Below, piece by piece: positions 36,484 to 45,959 of a stretch of 64,000 nt of DNA (position 1 is its first letter; every line of letters begins with the position of its first letter). The stretch is taken from the NCBI RefSeq assembly GCF_022539505.1, contig NC_061508.1, positions 348,701,484 to 348,765,483 of the forward strand, read 5' to 3'. The position numbers were made by a program, and so were the translations under genes. The notes below the pieces were generated by a model. The model saw only the letters and a program-made list of their open reading frames with translations. It searched no databases and was not told the origin of the DNA. This DNA comes from Lolium rigidum (lineage: Eukaryota; Streptophyta; Magnoliopsida; Poales; Poaceae).

Positions 36484-37452
36484 GTACTATTCCTTAAAAC
36501 ATTTCCCGTAACCACTTAGTGGTGATCCACCTGTGAACTGACTTCACCTCTTGGCAGGAACAAGACGGCCCTGCTCCCATGCAAGCTGATGGCTCTCCCT
36601 TTGACTTCCTTCCTCCGGCCCCAGTGGTCCTCTTCTGTCAGAGTTCGCCACCTCTGAAGAACGTTATAATGGAAGGCCAACCGATTTCACCAAAATCGGC
36701 TCCCAAAAGCAAAGCCTCCTTGGGGCCGGTTGCCCCCCGAGCCTCGACCCGGGCGAGGACGGCGGTGAGGAAGGTGGCTGTCAGGAAGACCCTGACGCGC
36801 GCGAACTCCCGCCCAAGCGAGTTCGCGGGTAAGTATCATATCCCGATCGATCGCACTTGCCTTCTCAACCTTTGTAAGATGGTCGTACCCCTTCTTTCAG
36901 ACTTCCACCGAAGAGAATTCCAGTGAGGGAGAACAGTCCAGTCCCAGGGACTCCTACTCACGCGGTACGGACAGATCCACCACACAGAGCCAGGCGGACT
37001 CGCCGACCCCGGCTTCTAGAAAAAGGTCGACTCCCGAACCCGCCGCTCTTCAGTCTTCAGTTCAGACGAGGTCGCGCATAAAGCGCCGATGTGTTCAAAG
37101 GGCTCGTGCGGGGTTGCAAACCTCTTCTCCTAGCCAGGAAGTTTCAAAGGTAACCTCCTTGACAGCTTGTGCTCCCTGTTGTCTTGTCACTAACTGGACC
37201 ACTTTACCATTCCCCTTGCAGATTAATGAGACCTCCAGCGGGGTCATCGAAGAGGTGCCGATGCCATCTACTGCCCCTGGTCCCTCCAACTCGCCACGCG
37301 TGACGGATCATTCGTCTGACCAGCATACTGCAAAGCCGATTGTTACCACCTCGGCTTCCCTTCCTTTCTTGGGAGAGGTACGCTCTCTTTCCTCTCTCTC
37401 TTTTTTTTTATATGTCTGCTGCATGCCCATATCGTTCTTGTTCTTCTGCCAG

Positions 37453-38121
37453 GGGTGCGATCCTTCGAGCTTGCTGACATTCGACCCCGATTCCATCGAG
37501 CCAGCCGCCCCTAAAACAGGTGAAGAGCCAAATCTTGGTGCAGTCGACGGTCCGCTCCAGCGTCTCAAAGTCCTGCTCTCCTCCCCAGTTGACGCTCTGG
37601 TTGAGGACCCTGAGACGATAAGGGGCATCCTCGTGGACATCCTGCCTCGTCTCCCAGTGGTGCTGGTAGCTAAGCTCTGGCCGACAGTGACTTTGTCAGT
37701 TTTCAAGTCAAGGGTGCAGTCGGCTCGTCAAAGGATCACTCTCCGCCGCGCCCAACTCCCGCTGAGAGCTGATATTGCAGAGAAATGCCAGCGGCTCAAC
37801 GAGAAGAAGGCTGCTTTAGACGCAAAGACCGCCACTTCCACTCATAGTACCAGACTTGAGACCCTACGCAAGGAGCTGGAGGACCTCGAAAGGAGGGCCA
37901 GGGAGACCAAACAACTCATCCAAGACGAGGAATCCCTCATTGCTCGCTCCCGAGAGGAAACACAAGGTCTCTCCGCTGATCTGAAGACCGACCTAGCTGA
38001 AATCCGTGCCCTAAGCAGCCAGCTGGTGATGGGGAGAGACGAGGACGACGAGGTCGAGATTGCTGAGGTGGATCGAATCCGTGCCGATGCTCTTCACGCT
38101 CTTAATGCATTTCTTCAATAG
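37453..38121 (+). CDS. exon 6: coiled-coil C-terminus of the PMD cargo gene
   Basis: Open from the acceptor at 37452 to TAG 38119-38121: GCDPSSLLTFDPDSIEPAAP, a helical LQRLKVLLSSPVDALVEDPE segment, then a long heptad-like region (AEKCQRLNEKKAALDAKTAT, LRKELEDLERRARETKQLIQ, EESLIARSREETQGLSADLK). A long C-terminal coiled coil is common in grass TE-borne PMD proteins. The upstream part of the open frame (37114-37452) crosses two introns. Confidence 0.75.
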   Translation, partial: GCDPSSLLTFDPDSIEPAAPKTGEEPNLGAVDGPLQRLKVLLSSPVDALVEDPETIRGILVDILPRLPVVLVAKLWPTVTLSVFKSRVQSARQRITLRRAQLPLRADIAEKCQRLNEKKAALDAKTATSTHSTRLETLRKELEDLERRARETKQLIQDEESLIARSREETQGLSADLKTDLAEIRALSSQLVMGRDEDDEVEIAEVDRIRADALHALNAFLQ

Positions 38122-38584
38122 GGCCTCTTCGCTGAACTGCCACTTGTAAACTTCTCTTTTTTTCTTTTTTTCTTTTTTTGTTAAGTCAACTGCCATGCAT
38201 CGGCTCCGGTTGCATCCGAATTTCTTTTATATTCGGTTACCAAATTTTCTCCGCATATGTCTCCGGTTGCATCCGAATTTCTTTTATATTCGGTTACCAA
38301 ATTTTCTCCGCATATGTCCAACGGCGTCGCGCGCGCGCTTCCTGATTAGGTGCCCCCCCGAGCCGATTCTGCCAGGTGACTGCTGAAATCGGCTCTATGT
38401 TTAGCCAAGGTATGGTGGTGCGAATGTTGGCTTCATCAGGACCAACGTGGATTCCCTCCAGCGCCAACAACGACGCATCCCATTGTTCATTAGATCGACG
38501 TTGAGCCCGGACCGGAAACATGACTTTAGCTGACTCCTAGAACCGGCTCCTACGTTAGTAGGCCCGCGAGAGTCTGGTGATGCT
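38122..38584 (+). repeat. 3' flank of cargo gene with 57-bp tandem duplication
   Basis: After the stop codon there is a pyrimidine-rich run (38150-38180) and two adjacent copies of a 57-bp unit (CTCCGGTTGCATCCGAATTT...), 38204-38260 and 38261-38317. No gene. GCCGAT/ATCGGC hexamers typical of this element family are scattered here. Confidence 0.75.
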
Positions 38585-38895
38585 GTGTTTTAGTTCGCCA
38601 CCTTTTTGAGCTCGTCGGGTAGATTTTGCCCTTGTATTTGTCACGGCGGCATGTGAGCCCCGCCGAGCTGATGCCAAAGGAGAACTCTAGCTTCCCTCCG
38701 CAGTCAGAATGCGGGTTAAGATCTACCATGTTGACACCAGGAAGCGGGTGCATGTCCCCGTTGCTTGATGCCGCGCAAATGGGTTTCCCCACAGGAGTCG
38801 ACGAGTTCAGTTCCGAGGACCGCCTTGGCCTTGTTATACTTTTTCTTGAGCTTGTCAGCCAGGTCCTCGTGCTTGACCGGAGTGCTTTCCGCCAT
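38585..38895 (-). pseudogene. CARGO-1 gag N-terminal stub
   Basis: From the ATG at 38895-38893: MAESTPVKHEDLADKLKKKY, homologous to the CARGO-2 gag start (MAESTPVKYEDLADKLRKKH). Later PGVNMVDLNPHSDCGGKLEF and SFGISSAGLTCRRDKYKGKI appear in a second frame. Only about the first 100 residues of gag remain and the frame is shifted; the rest of gag-pol is replaced by the antisense gene. Confidence 0.75.
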
Positions 38896-38966
38896 CTCAG
38901 ATGTGGGTGGCGATGTGGTGGATGTTGAAGATTGTTGAAGATTGTCCCACCGGGCGTGCCAGAATG

Positions 38967-40128
38967 TGTTGACGTCAGAAACCCACCGGCGGGCAGTGAC
39001 TGGTCAACACCGTAGAGCCGGGAACAACTAGGGCTGCGGCTGGCCCCGGTCCCTCGCAGCGACGGCCCGCAAAGCCTCCTGGTCGCGCGCCGATGCAAAT
39101 CGCAAGGGCGTGCCACCCGACCTATACCCGGTCGGGAAGGTGTGGATGATGCCTCGCTTAGTTTCCTGCAGGGCACACACGTACACGTTAAATAAGAGCC
39201 TCGATCGGCTCTCGAGGTTGTCCTGTGAATCGGCTCATGGAGCCGATCCACCCATGATTCGTCCAAGGTGGCCGAATATATGGTGGTCCTGCTTGATCAA
39301 GGTAAAGCGTATGAGATCCACGACGATCTAGGGTTTTCACCGCATAATCGGATCATCCTACTCACGATTGGGCCTCGCGCTCACGCACGGTAATCGTAAG
39401 CCAGCCCTAGACAAGGCCTAAAAACCAACACTAGGTTGATCCTCGGAACATCCCGTCTCAGGGGCAGCAAACTACACCCCGCATGCCGCTGGATCCTCCA
39501 ACCCTTTGTAAGGCCTAACTATTGCAGATATTAAACTAATCCTTGACGAATCAAGGAGCGATCGTAACGAGATCAGCATCTACTAAACGATAATCAAGCG
39601 GGGTGCCGTCCCTGCACCCATGATGAGGTACAAGGACGGCTAGATGAGCAAGGGTTGCACTACGAAAGCATATGATACTAGGAACAATGCTAACCCTAAC
39701 ACATCTATGATAACTACGTTGCTCGCCATCAAAAGGCTTCGAAGACGAGCAACGCATGAACAACTAGGCAGGCTCGTGCTCGCCTAGATCGCGAGATGCG
39801 ATCTAGGCAGCATGGTGCTTACCGGAGGAACCCTCGAGACGAAGGAGTTTGGCGATGCGCCGAGATTGGTTTGTGTTGAACGTTGGTTGTTGTTTATTCC
39901 ATAAACCCTAGGTACATATTTATAGTCCAGGGGACTTTCTAATGTGGGCGTGCACTAAACCGTGCACGAGATAAATTCTAACTTCTACGTAATCTACTAT
40001 AAAGGTACACGGGCTAACTAGCCCAAACTTGATACACAAGGCCGATTCACATCTCTCTCCACGCATATATCTTCCAGTCCATCTCGATCGCAGCCCACCT
40101 CTAGCTTGGTCAAATTCCGGTGATAACA
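38967..40128 (-). repeat. CARGO-1 5' LTR
   Basis: 1162 bp, TGTTGACGTC...GATAACA. Differs from 33360-34517 mainly at sites such as CTCAGG/CTCGAGG, AACAGATC/AACGAGATC and GTGCTGCC/GTGCTCGCC. Primer-site complement adjoins on the left. Confidence 0.92.
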
Positions 40129-40133
40129 CTACT

Positions 40134-40721
40134 GCTATGGACCCATAGTCCAAGGATGAACTACTCACGCATCAATCCGGAGGCGGGCATGATGATGTAG
40201 AGCCCCTCCGGTGATGATTCCCCTCTCCGACAGGGTGCCGGAGGCGATCTCCTGAATCCCCCGAGATGGGATTCGCGACGGCGGCGTCTCTGGAAGGTTT
40301 TCCGTATCGTGGCTCTCGGTACAGGGGGTTTCGCGACGGAGGCTTTAAGTAGGCGAAAGGGTAGGTCAAGTGGCGGCACGAGGGGGCCACACACCAGGCC
40401 GGCGCGGCCAGGGCTTGGGCCGCGTCGCCTTGGTGTGTCCCCACCTCGTGGCCCCACTTCGTCTCCCTTTCGGTCTTCTGGAAGCTTCGTGCAAAAATAG
40501 GACCCTAGGCGTTGATTTCGTCCAATTCCGAGAATATTTCCTTACTAGGATTTCTGAAACCAAAAACAGCAGAAAACAGACAAGCGGCACTTCGGCATCT
40601 TGTTAATAGGTTAGTGCCGGAAAATGTATAATAATGCTGTAAAGTATGTATAAAACATTCAAGTATTGTAATAAAAGTAGCATGGAACATAAGAAATTAT
40701 AGATACGTTTGAGACGTATCA
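40134..40721 (-). repeat. ATH1 5' LTR, outer segment
   Basis: Continues the ATH1 LTR after CARGO-1 (GCTATGGACCCATAG...GAGACGTATCA) and is followed by the GCAGG duplication (40722-40726). Matches 11939-12520, including GGCACTTCGGCATC and AATGTATAATAATG variants. Confidence 0.92.
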
Positions 40722-40831
40722 GCAGGCCAGGTAAGTAAGAACTCACTGAGCAGACCATAAAAAAAACAACTCACTGAGTAGTATAGGCTTAACGCTATGG
40801 AATTGAAGAATGAGGTGGTCTAGAAATGTAC

Positions 40832-41020
40832 CTCTTCATCACGACCAGGGAAGCCACTCCGGTTGAAGTTCTGACACCATCCTCTCTCGTAAAGAAATGA
40901 AACGAGCGGGCTCCTGAACAGCTCAGTTCTAGCAGGCTTCAGCTCGCTGTATTCTTTTGTTCCTGAAGTGACTGTGAGATCCAAGAAAATATCTTTGCTG
41001 GCGAACCCCGGCCAGCGCCC
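40832..41020 (-). pseudogene. SAM-dependent methyltransferase upstream exon (broken gene)
   Basis: Minus strand reads SKDIFLDLTVTSGTKEYSEL, KPARTELFRSPLVSFLYERG and WCQNFNRSGFPGRDEE, then a GTACAT donor at 40831. This is the region immediately N-terminal to the SAM-binding domain in the plant At1g78140/At2g41040-type methyltransferase family, which normally has WRQ (here WCQ, a CG-to-CA change). In the family the next residues are (F)KMAQEYF..VAGG; VAGG is at 1745, 39 kb away on the same strand. Homology upstream of about 41020 stops abruptly at GC-rich unrelated DNA, so the zinc-ribbon N-terminal exons are missing. Confidence 0.82.
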
Positions 41021-41865
41021 ACCCCCCAGGCCTCGGTGTACTGCCATCTCGGCGACAGTGGACGTGGGCCAGTACTCTCGCTGGCCGGCGTGGTGTCAGG
41101 CGGCAGTGTGCCTGCTTGCAGCATGCCGGCCTCTAGTGGTCAGTGGCGTGGCTGCGAGGGAAGTCGCCTCTTTCTCAGCCATCATCATGCAGCGGGTGCC
41201 GTTGGGGCTGGCGAGCGCCATGGTTTCGCAGTAGCGGCCATGGTGGCGACGCGCTTCCTGCCTAGGGGGCATCGTGGCTAGGTATCGAGCCCCTCTGTCC
41301 TGTCATCTGTGGCGGAGGACGCTGCTTCCTACCGGTGTGCCCTATGGTTTTGCAGATGGCGGCCATGGGTGTGGTCTCCCCTACAATGCGAGGTGAGTCG
41401 TGTCAGTTGTGGTGGTGGCTTTCTCTTGCCGGTTGGTGGACTTCGATGTCGGGTCCTTGTTAGGGCTCTTTGGAGCGTTGAGGGTGCTACATGCCTGAGT
41501 ACTCAATGGGTGCACTCTGCTTTGCGATGCACTCCAGCTGGTGACACACGGTCGTCGTGGCGTTGTCTCGGCCACGCGCGACCTTTCGGCCACACCCTCG
41601 ACGCAGATGGTGTCGGTGCGTAGTGTGGTCTCGGATGCGTGCTGCCCTTCGATTACGTCGATGGTGCAGTGTCGTTGCTTGGTCTTGGTGGACCAAAGCC
41701 GTTCGATTGCTCCGGCGAGGAGTCGAACTGGGATGTCCCTCCTGCGTGCCCTCGAGGCTCTTTCTTGTGATCATTGTGCTTGGGTCACGATGAGTTCTTC
41801 TCATCGGCCAACCGCCCCTTAGGTTTGGGGGTGGCCACCTCTTCTTCTCGATCTTGTGTTGTGTC
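41021..41865. other. GC-rich unrecognised block, probable transposable-element fragment
   Basis: GC- and GT-rich DNA unlike either neighbour. Frames on both strands are open for 60-105 codons, as expected from base composition, without a recognisable domain. It ends in GGTTTGGGGGTGGCC...TTGTGTTGTGTCGG and then the hairpin at 41868-41950. It may be the 3' end of a LINE or another element, but I cannot assign it. Confidence 0.4.
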
Positions 41866-41867
41866 GG

Positions 41868-41950
41868 TGTGTGTTTTCTTTTTCTTCTTCACCCTTGTAA
41901 CCCCCATGTATTCTGGTTACAAGGGTGAAGAAGAAAAAGAAAAACACACA
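41868..41950. repeat. Long hairpin (about 34-bp arms, 14-nt loop)
   Basis: Left arm 41868-41901 (TGTGTGTTTTC...CTTGTAAC) and right arm 41916-41950 (GTTACAAGGG...AAACACACA) are complementary except for one extra A; the loop is CCCCATGTATTCTG. The arms are pyrimidine/purine tracts built on CTTCTTCACCC. Confidence 0.9.
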
Positions 41951-41964
41951 TGGCCTTGACAAGT

Positions 41965-42199
41965 TGATGCGCGTAGATGTACACGTCCGTTGGGAACCCC
42001 AAGAGGAAGGTATGATGCGCACAACGACAAGTTTTCCCTCAGAAAGAAACCAAGGTTATCGAACCAGTAGGAGCCAAGAAGCACGTGAAGGTTGTTGGTG
42101 GAGGAATGTAGTGCGGCGCAACACCAGTGAAACCGGCGCCAACGTGGAACCTGCACAACACAATCAAAGTACTTTTCCCCAACGTAACAGTGAGGTTGT
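41965..42199 (-). repeat. Truncated Athila-like LTR fragment
   Basis: TGATGCGCGTAGATGTACAC through GTAACAGTGAGGTTGT matches the first about 235 bp of the ATH1 LTR (same GGTTGTTGGTGGAGG variant). It is cut off by the element starting TGAAAGGATCG. No partner found in the window. Confidence 0.85.
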
Positions 42200-43398
42200 G
42201 AAAGGATCGTATGCCGCACCTAGAGGGGGGGGGGGTGAATAGGTGCTAACCAATTTTTAGTTCTTTTTCAATTTAGGTTTGACACAAAGGTAAATTCTCT
42301 AGATATGCAACTAAGTGAATTTACCTATATGACAAGGTTATCAACTAAGCAAGATATAGCTACGCAATATATAGGGGATAGAGTGGGATAGAGGTAACCG
42401 AGAGTGTAGCACGCGTTGAAACGGAGATGATTCCCGTAGTTCCCTTCCTTTGCAAGAAGGTACGTCTACGTTTGGAGGAGTGTGGTTGCTACGCAAGCCA
42501 AACCAACAGCCACGAAGGCTTCACTCGGATCTCCCGTGAGCAACGCCACGAAGGCCTAGCCCACTTCCACTAAGGGATTTTCTCGAGGCGGAAACCGGGC
42601 CTTTACAAGGTTCTTGGGGCACACATCCACAACTGAATTGGAGGCTCCCAAATCTGTAACAATACAACAATCAACAACAACACATCAACACAAATCAACT
42701 AGAGAACCAAATAGGAACACTAGCATGAGATCCCTCAAACAAATGAGGGGGAAATGAAAAACGCTTCGGTGAGGATGTAGATCGGTGGCTTCTCCTTCGA
42801 ATCTCCAAAGATCAAGAATTTGGTGGGGGAGGAAGGAGATCTTGCAAATCTTGTGTTTCTTGAGGTGGCTCTAATGGAGGTGGCTTGGCAGAATTCTTGA
42901 GCAATGATTGAGCAAGCAACCAAGGTAGAAGAAGGGGGGTATTTATACCTCCCCTCAAAATCGAGCCGTTGCAGCTTCCAGGGGGCGGATATTCTGGCCT
43001 AAGTAAGGGCCGGATAATCCCCCCCGAATAATCCGGCCTTCAGGACAAAACTGTGACATTATCCGGCCAAATGTCCGGCCCCTAACCAGAGAAGCAAATC
43101 TTCAGGTCCTTAGCCAAAATCGAGGGGGCCGGATATTTCCAAAATATACGGCCCGGATATTCCGGCCCTGGTACAATACCGGGACAATATCCGGGCAAAA
43201 ATCCGGCCCTGGTACTGCGCTGCTTTTCCCATGAGACTTAGCCAAAAACAGGGGGCCGGATATTTCAACAATATCCGGCCCGGATTATCCGGCCTGGCCA
43301 ACTTTTTCTGATTACTTTTGACAGACGATCAAATCCAACACACATGAATAAATATCTATGTAATCCCTGTACCACTTAAACAAACATTAGTGTATCAC
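42199..43398. mobile_element. Unclassified solo-LTR-like element with GAGGGGGGTGAATAGG start
   Basis: Begins TGAAAGGATCGTATGCCGCA and then CCTAGAGGGGGG-TGAATAGG, a sequence start common in grass repeats, and ends ...GTGTATCACA, i.e. TG...CA. About 1.2 kb; no internal retroelement protein. The flanks are two different Athila LTRs, so no target duplication can be read. The right third has the CCGGATAT-rich duplication at 43110-43320. Confidence 0.55.
42960..43320. repeat. TCCGGCC/GGCCGGA palindrome-rich region with 128-bp duplication
   Basis: Contains more than a dozen TCCGGCC or GGCCGGA motifs, e.g. GGCCGGATATTTC and GGCCCGGATTATCCGGCC. The block starting TTAGCCAAAA at about 43110 recurs at about 43238 (128-bp spacing). 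Confidence 0.75.
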
Positions 43399-43400
43399 AT

Positions 43401-45137
43401 TGATACGTTTCAAACGTATCTATAATTTCTTATGTTCCATGCCACATTATTGATGATATCTACATGTTTTATGCACACTTTATGTCATATTCGTGCATTT
43501 TCTGGAACTAACCTATTAACAAGATGCCGAAGTGCCGGTTCCGTTTTCTCGCTGTTTTTGGTTTCAGAAATCCTAGTAACGAAATATTCTCGGAATCGGA
43601 CGAAATCAACGCCCGGGTTCCTATTTTTCCCGGAACCATCCAGAACACCCGAGAGCCGCCAGAGGGAAGCCCTGGGGTCCCCACACCACACCCTGGCGCG
43701 GCCAGAGGGGGGCCGCGCCGCCCTATGGTGTGGTGGCCCCAGGCCCCCTCCGAGGCTGCCCTTCCGCCTATTTAAAGCCTCCATCGCGAAAACCCTATTG
43801 CGTTGGACGAAACCCACAGAAACCTTCCAGAGCCGCCGCCATCGCGAAGCCAAGATCCAGGGGACAGGAGTCTCGTTCCGGCACCCTGCCGGAGCGGGGA
43901 AGTGCCCCGGAAGGCTTCTCCATCGACACCGCTGCCATCTCCACCGCCATCTTCATCAACGCTGCTTGCTCCCATGAAGAGGGAGTAGTTCTCCATCGAG
44001 GCTCGGGCCGTACCGGTAGCTATGTGGTTCATCTCTCTCCTATGTACTTCAATACAATAATCTCATGGGCTGCCTTACATGATTGAGATTCATATGATGA
44101 TGCTTGTAATCTAGATGTCATTGTGCTAGTCAAGTGAGTTTTACTTATGTGATCTCCGGAGACTCCTTGTCCCACGTGTGTAAAGGTGACAGTGTGTGCA
44201 CCGTGTGGGTCTCTTAGGCTATATTTCACAGAATACTTATTCACTTGTTATGAATGGCGTAGTGAAGTGCTTATTTATATCTCTTTATGATTGCAATGTG
44301 TTTTGTATCACAATTTATCTATGTGCTACTCTAGTGATGTTATTAAAGTAGTTTTATTCCTCCTGCACGGTGTAATGGTGACAGTGTGTGCATCCGTGTT
44401 AGTACTTGGCGTAGGCTATGATTATGATCTCTTGTAGATTATGAAGTTAACTATTACTATGATGGTATTGATGTGATCTATTCCTCCTACATGGTGTGAA
44501 GGTGACGAGTGTGCATGCTATGTTAGTACTTGGTTTAGTCGTATCGATCTTTCATGCACTCTAAGGTTATTTAAATATGAACATTGAATTGTGGAGCTTG
44601 TTAACTCCGGCATTGAGGGTTCGTGTAATCCTACGCAATGTGTTCATCATCCAACAAGAGAGTGTAGAGTATGCATTTATCTATTCTGTTATGTGATCAA
44701 TGTTGAGAGTGTCCACTAGTGAAAGTCTAATCCCTAGGCCTTGTTCCTAAATACTGCTATCGCTGCTTGTTACTGTTTTACTGAATTACTACTGCTGCGT
44801 TACTACTGCTTGTTTACTTCCTACAATATTACTACCATCAACTGTATGCCAGCAAGCTATTTTCTGGCGCCGTACTACTGCTCATATTCATTCATACCAC
44901 TTGTATTTCACTATCTCTTCGCCGAACTAGTGCACCTATTAGGTGTGTTGGGGACACAAGAGACTTCTTGCTTTGTGGTTGCAGTGGTTGCATGAGAGGG
45001 ATATCTTTGACCTCTTCCTCCCTGAGTTCGATAAACCTTGGGTGATCCACTTAAGGGAAAACTTGCTGCTGCTCTACAAACCTCTGCTCTTGGAGGCCCA
45101 ACACTGTCTACAAGAATAGAAGCACCCGTAGACATCA
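43401..45137 (+). repeat. ATH4 5' LTR
   Basis: 1737 bp, TGATACGTTTC...GTAGACATCA; diverged from ATH1-3 LTRs but collinear (ATTTCTTATGTTCCATG, CCTATTAACAAGATGCCGAA). It has a threefold degenerate repeat around GGTGACAGTGTGTGCA (44180, 44370, 44500). Confidence 0.85.
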
Positions 45138-45376
45138 AGTACTTTTCTGGCGCCGTTGCCGGGGAGGAAAGGTAAAAGGTACTCACACTCCGGATCTCGG
45201 CTACTAAGCTATTTTCTAGCGCAGTTGTAAGTACTCGAAGCTATTTCCTTTAGACTCTGCAATTGCGACATTTGGTTTCTTGTTTACACTAGTTAGGCAT
45301 AATGGACAACAATGACCTTCTTATTCTATTTCCTGATTTAAGACATGGATGGTTTGATGCGAAAATTTAAAAACCC

Positions 45377-45943
45377 ATGGAACATATTAATATAAATGCT
45401 TTGAACACTATTGTTGCTAATGCTATGGAAAATTTTAAGCTTGGGGAAGCTGGCTTTGATGAGCATGATATTTTTAGTCCCCCAAGCATTGAGGAGAAAA
45501 TTTACTTTGATGATACTATGCCTCCTATATTTGATGATGAGAATAATAATGATAGCTACTTTGTTGAATTTGCTCCCACTACAACTGATAAAATTGATTA
45601 TGCCTATGTGGAGAGTAATAATTTTATGCATGAGACTCATGATAAGAATGCTTTATGTGATAGTTATATTGTTGAGTTTGCTCATGTTGCTACTGAAAGT
45701 TATTATGAGAGAGGAAAATATGGTTGTAAAAAATTTCATGTTACTAAAACACCTCTCTATGTGCTGAAATTTTTGAAGCTACACTTGTTTTATCTTCCTA
45801 TGCTTGTTACTTTGCTCTTCATGAACTTGTTTATTTACAAGATTCCTATGCATAGGAAGCATGTTAGACTTAAATGTGTTTTGAATTTTCCTCTTGATGC
45901 TCTCTTTTGCTTCAACTTCTATTTCTTGCGAGTGCATCATTAA
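45377..45943 (+). CDS. ATH4 188-residue ORF, retrotransposon ORF of unknown function with membrane-like segment
   Basis: Open frame MEHININALNTIVANAMENF ... acidic FDDTMPPIFDDENNNDSYFV ... LKFLKLHLFYLPMLVTLLFM then NLFIYKIPMHRKHVRLK. The hydrophobic run (about residues 138-160) followed by basic residues suggests a transmembrane segment. Such ORFs (IFDDEN..VEFAPTT...KIPMHRK) are widespread in grass repeats of this family. Position is just after the PBS, where gag would be, which implies deletion of gag-pol; an env-like role is possible but unproven. Confidence 0.6.
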   Translation: MEHININALNTIVANAMENFKLGEAGFDEHDIFSPPSIEEKIYFDDTMPPIFDDENNNDSYFVEFAPTTTDKIDYAYVESNNFMHETHDKNALCDSYIVEFAHVATESYYERGKYGCKKFHVTKTPLYVLKFLKLHLFYLPMLVTLLFMNLFIYKIPMHRKHVRLKCVLNFPLDALFCFNFYFLRVHH

Positions 45944-45959
45944 AACTGCTGAGCCCATC

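Larger units (their letters stand above)
34918..38121 (+). pseudogene. Plant mobile domain (aminotransferase-like) gene, antisense cargo of CARGO-1
   Basis: Six-exon model with GT/AG borders: 34918-34962, 35056-36483, 36558-36828, 36901-37149, 37222-37377 and 37453-38121 (TAG). Exon 1 encodes MAESSNADTMVSGLK. Exon 2 carries the PMD (PF10536-like) domain. Exons 3-5 encode Ser/Pro/Arg-rich, probably disordered sequence, and exon 6 an alpha-helical coiled coil. PMD proteins occur both as transposon-borne ORFs and as domesticated silencing factors (MAIN/MAIL family); the function here is unknown. Exon 2 has two frame changes (near 35370 and 35433), both at CTG contexts, and the exon 3/4 phase does not fit, so the copy is formally broken; sequence error is a live alternative. 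Its introns are intact, as expected for a gene antisense to the element's own transcript. Confidence 0.8.
33360..40128 (-). mobile_element. CARGO-1: gag-stub LTR retrotransposon carrying an antisense plant-mobile-domain gene
   Basis: 6769-bp element with LTRs 33360-34517 and 38967-40128 (TGTT...AACA) and exact duplication CTACT (33355-33359, 40129-40133). Orientation is minus: the PPT complement CATGCCCCCCTGG borders the left LTR (34518-34530), and GTCCCACCGGGCGTGCCAGA, the complement of the gypsy-type TCTGGCACGCCCGGTGGGAC primer region, borders the right LTR (about 38944-38965). Sense coding is only a gag N-terminal stub (38585-38895). The interior is occupied by an antisense, intron-containing gene (34918-38121). 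Confidence 0.92.
10938..40721 (-). mobile_element. Athila-like Ty3/gypsy element ATH1, outermost of a four-element nest
   Basis: Minus-strand element with exact duplication GCAGG (10933-10937 and 40722-40726). Parts: 3' LTR 10938-12520; interior 12521-16093; 5' LTR made of 16094-16110, 32379-33359 and 40134-40721. The 5' LTR is broken by ATH2 (ATGTA at 16106-16110 and 32374-32378) and by CARGO-1 (CTACT at 33355-33359 and 40129-40133). Removing the inserts leaves about 6.7 kb. The interior has an Asp-tRNA-type PBS (16065-16082), a degenerate gag and a long non-coding 3' region; no RT or integrase. Sequence resembles the abundant Triticeae Athila-lineage families (Sabrina/WHAM type), but I do not assign a family name. 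Confidence 0.9.

Noticed and set aside
43432..43977. A 181-codon plus-strand frame and others in GC-rich LTR parts (11974-12489, 17154-17438, 27221-27517, 40161-40457)
   Set aside because: They lie wholly inside LTRs, are shifted or interrupted between copies, and have no domain; GC-rich composition explains the open length.
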